64,000 nt of DNA from an uncultured Erythrobacter sp. (lineage in GTDB: Bacteria > Pseudomonadota > Alphaproteobacteria > Sphingomonadales > Sphingomonadaceae). The DNA lies in contig CANNCZ010000002.1 in NCBI GenBank assembly GCA_947503275.1, positions 1,260,733-1,324,732 of the forward strand. Direction: 5' to 3'. A model generated the notes under the pieces. The model searched no databases. It worked only from the letters and a program-made list of their open reading frames with translations, and was not told the DNA's origin. Positions 8,654-16,484 of the stretch are shown here, in pieces. Both the position numbers and the translations under genes were made by a program. Within the stretch, counting starts at the first letter, position 1, and every line of letters starts with the position of its first letter.

Positions 8654-9312
8654 TGACTTTCCCTCTCGGCACGGACTTGTCCTGCAATCGATGTAATTAT
8701 GTCTATCCCATCGGCACCCAGTGACTGGCTCATCCTCAGCGCCGCATCGCTCGCGTCAGGCGCTGAGCTTCTGATCGTATCCAGTATTCCAGCCGCATCT
8801 TCTCGGGGCTCGTCGCGCGCAATTGTTGCGGCGAATATGGTATTGCCCTCCATGCCTGCGCCCTGCCACGCAGCAAGCCAAAGTTGGTAATCGAAAGTTC
8901 CATCTTCTCTTGGAGAAACGAATGGATCCACGACAGCAGCGATGAAGATCGCCTTTGCTGGCGATGGACAGTCCGCCAAATCGCTGACTAACTGGTAAGA
9001 TTTATTGCCTTCCGGGGTCTTATAAGGACGCTCAAAATCTCGAAGTAGATTGTCGCTTGCAGGAATCCAACCGTCTTTGAAGACGCAAAAAACAATATTT
9101 TCATCGAGCTCAAAAGTACCGACCGTTGAAGTCGTCAGCTCCCCAACCACTACCTCCAGGTCGCCTAGCGAAGCTTGCACCCCGTCAGGTAATTCAGCCA
9201 TCTGCAAAGAAGGCCCCCATGAACTAGTGAGCCCTTCTGGCGCTCGCTCCACCCTGTCCCCGCAGCCGCTAATGCACGCTGCTAAAACCAATGCCGCCAC
9301 CCATCTTCGCAT
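8650..9312 (-). CDS. Lipoprotein paralogue B2
   Basis: About 220 residues. The ATG at 9312 (MRRWVAALVLAACISGCGD) gives a clean lipoprotein signal and has GAGGGG about 8 bases upstream; a GTG nine bases earlier is also in frame. The mature domain shares FKDGW, CPS/CDL and YQL.LA.WQ blocks with the next gene downstream, so the two are tandem duplicates. The reading frame overlaps the downstream start by four bases. No enzymatic motif is seen. Confidence 0.7.
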   Translation of the reverse strand: MRRWVAALVLAACISGCGDRVERAPEGLTSSWGPSLQMAELPDGVQASLGDLEVVVGELTTSTVGTFELDENIVFCVFKDGWIPASDNLLRDFERPYKTPEGNKSYQLVSDLADCPSPAKAIFIAAVVDPFVSPREDGTFDYQLWLAAWQGAGMEGNTIFAATIARDEPREDAAGILDTIRSSAPDASDAALRMSQSLGADGIDIITSIAGQVRAERESQ

Positions 9313-9386
9313 CAGGCCCACCCCTCGGTCTTTAAAGCTCTAAAAGCCATTGTTTTCCTACTCACCGCAACCGCGGTTGTAAGCAT
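9312..9386 (-). other. Short coupled reading frame before lipoprotein B2
   Basis: A 24-residue frame (MLTTAVAVSRKTM..) whose TGA overlaps the ATG of the lipoprotein gene (TGATG). The DNA under AVAVSRK resembles that under SAVWASRKM in the repeated module (shared GAGTAGGAAAA). It may be a leader or simply a diverged, decayed module copy. Confidence 0.3.
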
Positions 9387-9423
9387 CCAATGCGAGTATT
9401 GAGAGTAGAAGCTCGCGGCTCAT
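9358..9423 (-). pseudogene. Truncated start of an unknown gene (ALDAYNRG remnant)
   Basis: An ATG overlapping the stop of the upstream membrane-protein gene (ATGA) opens a frame MSRELLL..ALDAYNRG that stops after 21 residues. The coupled start and protein-like beginning suggest the 5' end of a lost gene. From memory, LDAYNRG-type N-termini occur in lipase-like proteins of sphingomonads; that link cannot be confirmed here. Confidence 0.4.
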
Positions 9424-10109
9424 TTCGTCGCTCCTTGAAGAAAATCGCCGTGTGACAGGCGTTCTGAAAGACTCGGGTTTGTGGAGCCTCCATAGTTTGG
9501 ATCAAGGCGCGGTTCAGGGTGATCACTCAACCAACCTAGCCGTTCTCGGATACCGACTGTGACCGGATCGCTCGTTCTCTCAATGGTGATTGAGTTTAGG
9601 GAATACCCTTCGCCAAACGCAGATGTCAGATCAGTCGGTTCGACTTTGCGCACACTGGTAGAAACACTGATGTCATCAAAGGTGACGAGCAAAGGATAGT
9701 CTCCAATTCTTAGGCTGGAGTGAGGAGTGCCGCCCTTACGGATTGCAATTCGCCTGACACCAGCGACAATATCATCTTGAAATTCGGGATCGAGCACTCG
9801 CACCGACATTCGAACCGCATCCGGCGATATCAAAGCAAAGAGTGTTCGGCCATTTGGCAAATCCACAGCAACCGCCTGCCCTTTTACCCACCAAGTGCGG
9901 GCAGCCTCATCTGGCAGCAGGGCAAGCCTATTTTCTCCACCAACTTCGCGCACCGCACTACCACTTCGCACGCCCTCAGGGGTCTCAACCTCAACGGTTA
10001 ATTTGTAACGATAGGTGTGCGCTGGATAGCGCAACTGCCAATAGACAAAGGCAACCGCCACCAAAGCTAACGGAACACCCAACAACCAAAGCATGGATTT
10101 GCCCTTCAT
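9420..10109 (-). CDS. Membrane-anchored protein, MKGK family, copy 2 (unknown function)
   Basis: 229 residues from ATG at 10109 (MKGKSMLWLL). This start was preferred over one 12 bases upstream because it matches copy 1 exactly and overlaps the stop of the repeated peptide frame as copy 1 does. One transmembrane anchor, then LRYPAHTYRYKLTVEVETPEG and AVAVDLPNGRTLFAL. Shorter than copy 1 at the C-terminus. Its stop overlaps the truncated frame at 9423. Two copies in one operon point to duplication of a two-gene unit. Confidence 0.75.
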   Translation of the reverse strand: MKGKSMLWLLGVPLALVAVAFVYWQLRYPAHTYRYKLTVEVETPEGVRSGSAVREVGGENRLALLPDEAARTWWVKGQAVAVDLPNGRTLFALISPDAVRMSVRVLDPEFQDDIVAGVRRIAIRKGGTPHSSLRIGDYPLLVTFDDISVSTSVRKVEPTDLTSAFGEGYSLNSITIERTSDPVTVGIRERLGWLSDHPEPRLDPNYGGSTNPSLSERLSHGDFLQGATK

Positions 10110-10231
10110 AACGCCCTGCAATTGCCTCGCTTCGATGCAGCCGACAGCGCCGCTCCACCCACGCGAACTGACACCATTTTCCTACTCGTCCAAACTGCGC
10201 TACTTTCGCATCGTGTTTTTGCATCCTCAAG
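10106..10231 (-). pseudogene. DAKTRCESSAVW module copy 3 (no start codon)
   Basis: The frame LEDAKTRCESSAVWTSRKM opens directly after an in-frame TAG and has no usable start, then runs to a TGA overlapping the ATG of the MKGK copy 2. At the DNA level about 60 bases match the other two copies almost exactly. It appears to have lost its 5' end, probably where the upstream 111-residue gene now ends. Confidence 0.5.
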
Positions 10232-10562
10232 CTACGCCGTAGCCATTGACCACATCGCCGCCGCTGGCTGCAGTCATATATTGTGAAACAACAAGAAGCC
10301 TTCGAGTTTTAAGCTCATCTGGCCCGCTGTCGATTTCTTCAAATATTTCTGTCAGCTGGTCATTGATCCACGGGTGCGACCCGTTTTGCACAGGCACATC
10401 AAACTGAACTGCCAGCTCCTTGGTTGTTACCCCAACGGTTAAGTTGTATTCACCAGAGGGGCGCCAGTTTGGGAGGCACCGAGTAAAAAGTTCTTCGAAC
10501 TCTCCGAAGACTGCTCTTGGAATTGTATCCAAACCCTGTTGCGGAGTTGTCGCATTGGCCAT
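10227..10562 (-). CDS. Hypothetical protein (111 aa)
   Basis: Small soluble protein without signal peptide (MANATTPQQGLDTIPRAVFGEFEELFTRC..). It starts two bases after the stop of the Imm11-like gene, so the two are co-translated. LTVGVTTKELAVQFDVPV looks like a beta-rich segment. The C-terminus (VVNGYGVA) may be altered by the junction with the repeated module. No family recognised. Confidence 0.6.
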   Translation of the reverse strand: MANATTPQQGLDTIPRAVFGEFEELFTRCLPNWRPSGEYNLTVGVTTKELAVQFDVPVQNGSHPWINDQLTEIFEEIDSGPDELKTRRLLVVSQYMTAASGGDVVNGYGVA

Positions 10563-10564
10563 GC

Positions 10565-11320
10565 TTACACCTCCTTCAGCTTGTAATGTTTAGGCAGTTT
10601 GAGCCCTTCCGCTTGAACCTCAGAAATAAGCTCGTCGGAGAAGCATGTTAGCTGCTCTTCAAAGGTTCGATCACGCCACAAATGCGCACCACCAAATGCT
10701 CTTTCCCTCATGGCCAAGCCGTTGAGTGCCTTTTTCGACTCATTTACTCGCGTGATCTCTGGAATTCCGTCATAGGCAGGCAAAACTCTGATGGATTCAT
10801 CAGATGAATCAGGCTTGGAAAACGCATCAAAATATTGTCGGATGCGCAGGATATAATACTGCTCCGGGTATGGCTTCCCTTTCGGCATCATCAGCGCGAA
10901 TGGAAAGAACTCATGGACTTGGGGTTCTAAACGCTCAATGATCGCTTTGAACGACTCATCGACGGCGAGAATTTTGTCATTGAGCGAAATGAGTGACGCT
11001 AAAGAGTTATAGGTTTTGTCAGCATCAAATGAGCGTGGAACCTCATGAGACTCCACGTCGCCCAACGTACAAGTCGCACTATTTCTCCAGCTCTGCCCCG
11101 GTTCCTTCTTAAACTTCCCGACCGGGTATGTGCCATAGATCCAAGCTGCATCCTCTCCCGAATAGGCAAATATTCGCCGCTGTTCTTCTGGGCTTTGCTC
11201 AGTGTAGTGCCGCCTTAACCGACCGTACCAACCTGTGTCACGTTTCTTGCGATCATATTCAAACTCCCCTGACGGCCAATACTCGCCAAAACCGCTCGGC
11301 AGTGCCATTCCCCAAACCAT
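10565..11320 (-). CDS. Imm11 (DUF1629)-like protein, possible immunity protein
   Basis: 251 residues, no signal peptide. The middle part (HEFFPFALMMPKGKPYPEQYYILRI shortened here to its key FPF and YYI.R elements) and the C-terminal pattern LWRDRTFEEQLTCFSDEL, then AEGLKLPKHYKL, resemble the Imm11/DUF1629 layout of an F-x-SD-x-L segment followed by an AGL..F tail. Imm11 proteins are predicted immunity proteins of polymorphic toxin loci. Family assignment is by pattern only and moderate. GGGAG upstream supports the start. It follows the damaged acyltransferase gene by 75 bases. Confidence 0.5.
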   Translation of the reverse strand: MVWGMALPSGFGEYWPSGEFEYDRKKRDTGWYGRLRRHYTEQSPEEQRRIFAYSGEDAAWIYGTYPVGKFKKEPGQSWRNSATCTLGDVESHEVPRSFDADKTYNSLASLISLNDKILAVDESFKAIIERLEPQVHEFFPFALMMPKGKPYPEQYYILRIRQYFDAFSKPDSSDESIRVLPAYDGIPEITRVNESKKALNGLAMRERAFGGAHLWRDRTFEEQLTCFSDELISEVQAEGLKLPKHYKLKEV

Positions 11321-11395
11321 CCCATCATCTCCCGCACGTTTGTGCGCACATCCAAATTTCTTGCCAGAACGCCTGCCGCAACAAGCCCCACTTCC

Positions 11396-11934
11396 TTACT
11401 CGCTTTTGACCCGCATTTTCTCCAGTACTTCTGGATCGACGCTGCGCGCTACAATCGGGTGAATGGCAATCGGCTTGTCGCCTGCGATCTGTTTGAAATT
11501 GGTCAGCACGGCGGTTGCCAATTGGCGGTTAGGGGCGATCAGATCGAGCAGCCAGATTTTTTGCCGCTCGCCCAGATTGCGATTCCAGCCGTGGTGGAGG
11601 CGTCAATCTCACCGTCTTCACCACCCCTTTTTTTGGCAGAAGCAATGGCCAGACGATCGCGCAAAAGCGGCTCAATTACGAGGTGGTTGAGGTCGGCAAG
11701 CGACTGCCCCTTATACCGCGGCAAATTCATCATCGCGAGCACCGCTTGACCGACGCTCACTTGCACGCGCTCACGCAATTGCGAAAGCTTTTCACGCATC
11801 TCGGGCGAGATTTCTGGCTTGGCATCAACGGCTTTTGACGACTCCGTCTGCAACGCGCCACCCTCGACCGCATTGACGGTCTTGCCAGATCCGTTTGCCT
11901 TACCCCTTGATGTGGACTTTCCCTTCGAACTCAT
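11396..11934 (-). pseudogene. Toxin-activating lysine-acyltransferase (HlyC-like), deleted and frameshifted
   Basis: N-terminal frame: VSVGQAVLAMMNLPRYKGQS, LADLNHLVIEPLLRDR, GIAIWAS, matching the HlyC family that acylates RTX-type toxins. The frame then stops, but the next frame continues with IWLLDLIAPNRQLATAVL and ends DPEVLEKMRVKSE at 11396, the family C-terminus. HlyC proteins have about 30 more residues between the IWAS and DWxSGD-type blocks. Both blocks carry a TGGGCGAGC-like sequence, so a deletion between short direct repeats plus a frame change explains the break. The original start is probably ATG 11934 with AGGGG upstream. Confidence 0.8.
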
Positions 11935-12219
11935 AGCGACCCCTGATTGTATTGAATGCACCTAGCCACGCAGACCAATGTCTTTGCGCGCGACTTGTAG
12001 CTTGAGGGGAAGCGCGTGCTGCACAGCCGAAGACTGCGTGCTCACCCATTTGCAATTCAGATTCTGTGCCGAACACGGAAACCCCCATCATTTCCCCACA
12101 TTAATTGATCGCGACTGGTTCGTTCTTCGTCACTATCTGAATTCATAATATTGGTCGGAATCGTGTAAAATTTAGTGATGACGTTAAAGTAATATAAGTA
12201 TTGATGAAAAGGGCGCTGT

Positions 12220-13719
12220 TTATCTTTCGCGCCCCGCTTCATCCATCGCCTGACTGATTGGGGACAGCAGGTATTGGATGATCCGCCGTTGCCCAGTCTT
12301 GATCTCGGCTTGTACAGACATACCAGGCTGCACTCGGTCGCAGAGCGCATGGCGCTCAGGATCGTCGAGAGCACAAGCCAACTCTATCTTCGCGGCATAG
12401 ACCAAACCGGGTTGGATCGGGCGGCCATTCTCGTCTTGTACGCTGCCAGCAGGTTGCTGTGATTGGTCGATCGCATCGCGGCTGATATTGGTAACGATGC
12501 CTTCGATCAGACCGAAATCGGTGAAGTTAAACGCTTCCAGTTTGACTGCTACGCGTTGCCCCACGCCGATGAAGCCGATGTCTTTGTTTTGGACGAAAGC
12601 CTCCACTGTAACTCCGCCGTTGCAGCTTCTGGCGTCACTTGCGTCCCCGGATGTGCATGGCACGATCACCATCAGGGGTTACGCGGGCTGAACCACACCA
12701 CCAACTGTGCTCACGGCAAGCTGCTGGACCACGCCTGCAACCGGCGCGCGCAGTTCCTGGAGCTGCCGCATACGCTCCGCCTTGCGCAGTTCCTCGTTCG
12801 CCATCGTCGCGCGATCATTGGCTTCCGCCAGATCGGTCACGGCGATCCGGCCAAAGCCTGCTCTCAGACTGCGCAGTTCCGCGGCCAAGCGATTGATGGA
12901 GGCCTCAGCGCGCATTTTGTTCGCCTGTTGCACCTCGATATTACGCAGATGTTCGGCGCGAAGCTGTTCGTATTCCAGCAATTGCAGCCGCGAAAAGAAA
13001 CCCTTTTCCGCAAGCTCGGCGCGCGCGTTTAGCTGTTGCTCGATAAAGGGAAGCGCCTCTTCCAACTTAGCGAGTTCAGCACTCGCGCCGGCCAATTCCG
13101 CCTGACTCTCTGCTCGTTGCTGGCCAAGAGCACTACGCTGCGCTTCGTATTGCGCCACAGCATTGGCGACAAAGGCTTCCTCAGTTCTGATGATGTCGGG
13201 TGGAGTACCCTCAGGCGGAATGAAGCGGGATGATCGGCCTTGCAAATGCGAAAGCAGAGCGTCGTTACGCGCTTGAATTACACGAGCCGAAAGCAAGGAT
13301 TGCGTGCTCTGCGCCTCATCCGCATTGGCTAATGTCGCATCCAGCTCAATTAACAAATCGCCCGCCTCAACGAACTGGCCATTGGTTACATGGATCGCGC
13401 GAACGGAACCGATCTCAATTGGCTGCACCACTTTCACATTTTCACCCGGCACAGTTTTGCCAGCGGCGGTGGCAACCACATCAATCTTGCCAAATATCGC
13501 CCAGATCAAAGCGAGGACAAACAACGTGCAAATAAGCAGCCTGAGCCACCGCATTCCGGGGCTCGCTGGCTTCTCCATTATCTCCAGCGCCGCGGGAAGA
13601 AACTCGTGTTCCTCCTTGGGCTTAAACGCCTCATCGGCTTCATTTTGGCCCTTCCAGCTTTCACGCAGCACGCCGGCATGCTTTGCCAAAGTTGGGAACC
13701 GATTAGAGAACCATGTCAT
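12220..13719 (-). pseudogene. HlyD-family T1SS membrane fusion protein with in-frame nonsense codon
   Basis: About 498 codons. N-terminal cytoplasmic tail, one membrane segment (LRLLICTLFVLALIWAIFG), biotinyl-lipoyl-like part (GSVRAIHVTNGQFVEAGDLL), long coiled coil, then LRAPVAGVVQQLAVSTVGG and VVQPA. A TAA at 12679-12681 interrupts the frame, which resumes at once as PLMVIVP and runs to the expected end (VQPGMSVQAEIKTGQRRIIQ). Intact relatives have Gln at this place, so one C-to-T change suffices. Its start overlaps the ABC fragment stop (ATGA). Unless read through, the adaptor is truncated. Confidence 0.85.
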
Positions 13720-14143
13720 GTTGGTTGCTCCGATGTCCTGCTACTCATGCCGGTCTGCTTCGAGTGCAATTGTGCATAGCGGCCACCCGCCTTCAGCAGG
13801 TCTTCGTGACTGCCCATCTCAGTAATTTCACCTGCTTCGACAGTGATAATCCGGTCGCAAGGGCGCACTGCGGAAAGGCGGTGCGCGATGATCATAACTG
13901 TTCGCCCTTCGGCGATGCGCGCGAGGTTGTTCTGAATGATCTCCTCGCTTTCCGCATCAAGCGCGCTGGTTGCTTCATCAAGGATGAGGATGCGTGGATC
14001 GGTATGCGCCGGTTGCCCGTATCCGCGCTTTCGTCGACCTTGAGGAGCACGGCCTTGTCGCCATCTGCCAAGCGGACAAGTCCGGGAAGAAGTTGCTTAA
14101 AGCCGATCAGCACTTGCCAGTGGTCAAAGAACTCTCCGACGTT
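13716..14143 (-). pseudogene. T1SS ABC transporter remnant with internal deletion
   Basis: The C-terminal ATPase part is clear: [19 protein letters not shown] (Walker B, D-loop), then [10 protein letters not shown] (H-loop), ending at a TGA that overlaps the HlyD start. Walker A, the ABC signature and the membrane domain are absent. Upstream, in another frame, [20 protein letters not shown] resembles the N-terminal C39-like domain of LapB-type exporters, so the gene may have lost its centre. The C-terminal call is firm; the N-terminal one is tentative. Confidence 0.75.
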
Positions 14144-14283
14144 TCAACAAATATCACGAAACTCGCTGCCGTAGCTCAACCCATCTTACCCCAAATTTTG
14201 CCCGGCACGCTGGCATTTGGTTGCAAACTGCGCCACGGACGATGCGTGAGTTTGTCGAGACACACTTTTGCAAAGAGCAAACG

Positions 14284-15381
14284 ATGACACTGCGTCTGCA
14301 AGATGTTTCGAAATCGTTGGATGGCGAAACACACATCTATCCGCTCAATCTGGAATTGCAGAAGGGGACGATGAATGTCCTCTTGGGTCCGACATCCGCG
14401 GGCAAGACGTCTTTGATGCGCCTGATGGCTGGGTTGGACAGGCCCGATACGGGTAAAGTCTATTGGGACGGCACAGATGTTACCGGCCAGCGCGTGCAGG
14501 CTCGTGATATTGCGATGGTGTATCAACAGTTCGTCAATTACCCCTCGATGAGTGTGTACGACAACATCGCCTCGCCTTTGCGGATACAGAAAAAGTCATC
14601 GGCAGAGATTGAAGCAAAGGTCGGCGAAATGGCCGAATTGTTGCAGTTGACGTCGATCCTCGATCGCAAACCTGATCAGATTTCTGGTGGGCAGCAACAG
14701 CGCTGCGCGATTGCGCGCGCTCTGGTTAAGGATGTGGGGCTAGTCCTGATGGATGAGCCACTTGCCAATCTGGATTACAAATTGCGTGAGGAGCTTCGCA
14801 GCGAAATTCCGCGTCTTTTTGCCGCATCGGGCGCCATATTTGTCTACGCAACCACTGAGCCCGAAGAGGCGTTGCTGCTCGGCGGAAACACGGCAACCTT
14901 GTGGGAAGGGCGGGTGACGCAATTTGCGCCTTCGATGGAGGTGTATCGCCGTCCAACTGATGAGATTACCGCTCGGGTTTACTCCGATCCGCCGATGAAT
15001 TTCATGCCAGTTCGCAAAGAGGCAGGGGCACTTCACTTCTCGAACGGACAATCCTTTGCGACCGGTGGAGGTTTGACTGACTTACCCGACGGAGAATACC
15101 GCGCCGGTTTCCGCGCACATCACCTCGAAATTGGGGAGCCGACTGCTGACAAATTGGTGTTCGATGCAAAACTGATCGTAACCGAGATCACAGGCTCAGA
15201 AACTTTCATTCATGTTGAAGCAGCGGGCGAGCGGTGGATTGGGCTGGTTCCGGGTATCCATGCATTTGAGGTCAGTCAGCATTTTCAGATATGCCTTAGC
15301 CCCGAAAACATCTTCTATTTTGACCAGCGGGGCCATCTGGCTGGCTCGTCAAATTCTGAAACCGGTCAGTTGAGAGCGTAG
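14284..15381 (+). CDS. glpS: ABC transporter ATP-binding protein GlpS-type
   Basis: 365 residues from ATG 14284. Walker A GPTSAGKTS, Q-loop YQQFVNYPSMSVYDNIASPL, signature ISGGQQQR, Walker B LVLMDEPLANLDY, then a C-terminal TOBE-like regulatory domain (MNFMPV..). The H-loop His is replaced (ATTEPEEAL), as in GlpS proteins, one of the paired ATPases of the rhizobial-type GlpSTPQUV glycerol importer. First gene of a six-gene operon; the next starts two bases after the stop. Confidence 0.85.
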   Translation: MTLRLQDVSKSLDGETHIYPLNLELQKGTMNVLLGPTSAGKTSLMRLMAGLDRPDTGKVYWDGTDVTGQRVQARDIAMVYQQFVNYPSMSVYDNIASPLRIQKKSSAEIEAKVGEMAELLQLTSILDRKPDQISGGQQQRCAIARALVKDVGLVLMDEPLANLDYKLREELRSEIPRLFAASGAIFVYATTEPEEALLLGGNTATLWEGRVTQFAPSMEVYRRPTDEITARVYSDPPMNFMPVRKEAGALHFSNGQSFATGGGLTDLPDGEYRAGFRAHHLEIGEPTADKLVFDAKLIVTEITGSETFIHVEAAGERWIGLVPGIHAFEVSQHFQICLSPENIFYFDQRGHLAGSSNSETGQLRA

Positions 15382-15383
15382 CT

Positions 15384-16484
15384 ATGGCATCCATCACTCT
15401 CGAAAATTTGGCGCATAGCTATCACGCCCATCCACAAACGGATGCAGACTTTGCGCTCAAGGAAGTGAACCACGAATGGGAGGATGGGCGCGCTTATGCG
15501 CTGCTAGGGCCAAGTGGATGTGGCAAAACGACGTTGCTCAACATTATGTCAGGCCTGCTTCAGCCAACGCGGGGGCGCATCCTGTTTGGCGATACCGAAG
15601 TCACGCATCTGTCCACCTCTGAGCGCAACATCGCGCAGGTTTTTCAATTTCCCGTTGTCTACGACACAATGACGGTGGGCCAGAATTTGGCCTTTCCATT
15701 GCGAAATAGAAGCATGGACACAGGCTACATTGCCGAGCGTGTGACGCGTATCGCCGAAATGATTGGTCTGGAGCAGCATCTCACAAAGAAGGCGCGGGGC
15801 CTGACGGCTGACCTTAAGCAAAAAATATCTCTCGGGCGCGGTGTTGTGCGCGAGGATGTGAATGCGATTTTGTTTGATGAGCCGCTGACCGTGATCGACC
15901 CGCATATGAAGTGGGAATTGCGCACACAGCTCAAATCGCTCCACCGAGAGTTTGGTCACACGATGGTGTATGTGACCCATGACCAGACAGAGGCGCTGAC
16001 CTTTGCTGAAAAGGTGGTGGTGATGCACGATGGGATGGTGGTGCAGATTGGAACTCCGCAGGAGTTGTTCGAAACTCCCGCGCATGTCTTTGTCGGCTAC
16101 TTTATTGGCTCACCTGGCATGAATTTTATCCCGGTCTCACTCGACGGCAGGCAAGCCGTCACCCATGGTGAGACGATTGATCTGGCTGAATACTACGGCA
16201 GTCCGCAAGGCGACATTGTGTTGGGTATCCGGCCAGAATTCATGCAGCTGTCAAAAGGGGCCGGTCTCCCGATAGAGATAAAGCACATACGCGATGCAGG
16301 CAGGCACAAATTCATCAGCGCGGTTTTGTTCGGTGCGGAAATCAACATTGTTGTCGATGCAAACACTGAAATTGCTTCGGATATGACCAGAGTGGCTTTT
16401 GATCCGAGCAAGATCAGCGTCTTTTGCGATGACTGGCGGATCAATGCAGGGTCGAGACAAGCTGTAAATGTGAGCGCCGCCTGA
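15384..16484 (+). CDS. glpT: ABC transporter ATP-binding protein GlpT-type
   Basis: 366 residues. Walker A GPSGCGKTT, Q-loop VFQFPVVYDTMTVGQNLAF, a degenerate signature (ADLKQKISLGRG), Walker B AILFDEPLTVIDP, H-loop VYVTHDQTEAL, and a C-terminal TOBE domain. The non-canonical signature with an intact H-loop complements GlpS, implying an asymmetric ATPase pair. The stop overlaps the next start (TGATG). Confidence 0.85.
   Translation: MASITLENLAHSYHAHPQTDADFALKEVNHEWEDGRAYALLGPSGCGKTTLLNIMSGLLQPTRGRILFGDTEVTHLSTSERNIAQVFQFPVVYDTMTVGQNLAFPLRNRSMDTGYIAERVTRIAEMIGLEQHLTKKARGLTADLKQKISLGRGVVREDVNAILFDEPLTVIDPHMKWELRTQLKSLHREFGHTMVYVTHDQTEALTFAEKVVVMHDGMVVQIGTPQELFETPAHVFVGYFIGSPGMNFIPVSLDGRQAVTHGETIDLAEYYGSPQGDIVLGIRPEFMQLSKGAGLPIEIKHIRDAGRHKFISAVLFGAEINIVVDANTEIASDMTRVAFDPSKISVFCDDWRINAGSRQAVNVSAA

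Noticed and set aside
9991..10230. Minus-strand frame MQKHDAKVAQFG.. over the repeated module
   Set aside because: Another frame of the same DNA is the one shared by the other module copies and coupled to the MKGK gene.
13994..14287. Plus-strand frame with helical-looking sequence before glpS
   Set aside because: It overlaps the ABC exporter remnant on the other strand, has no ribosome site and runs through the glpS start in another frame.
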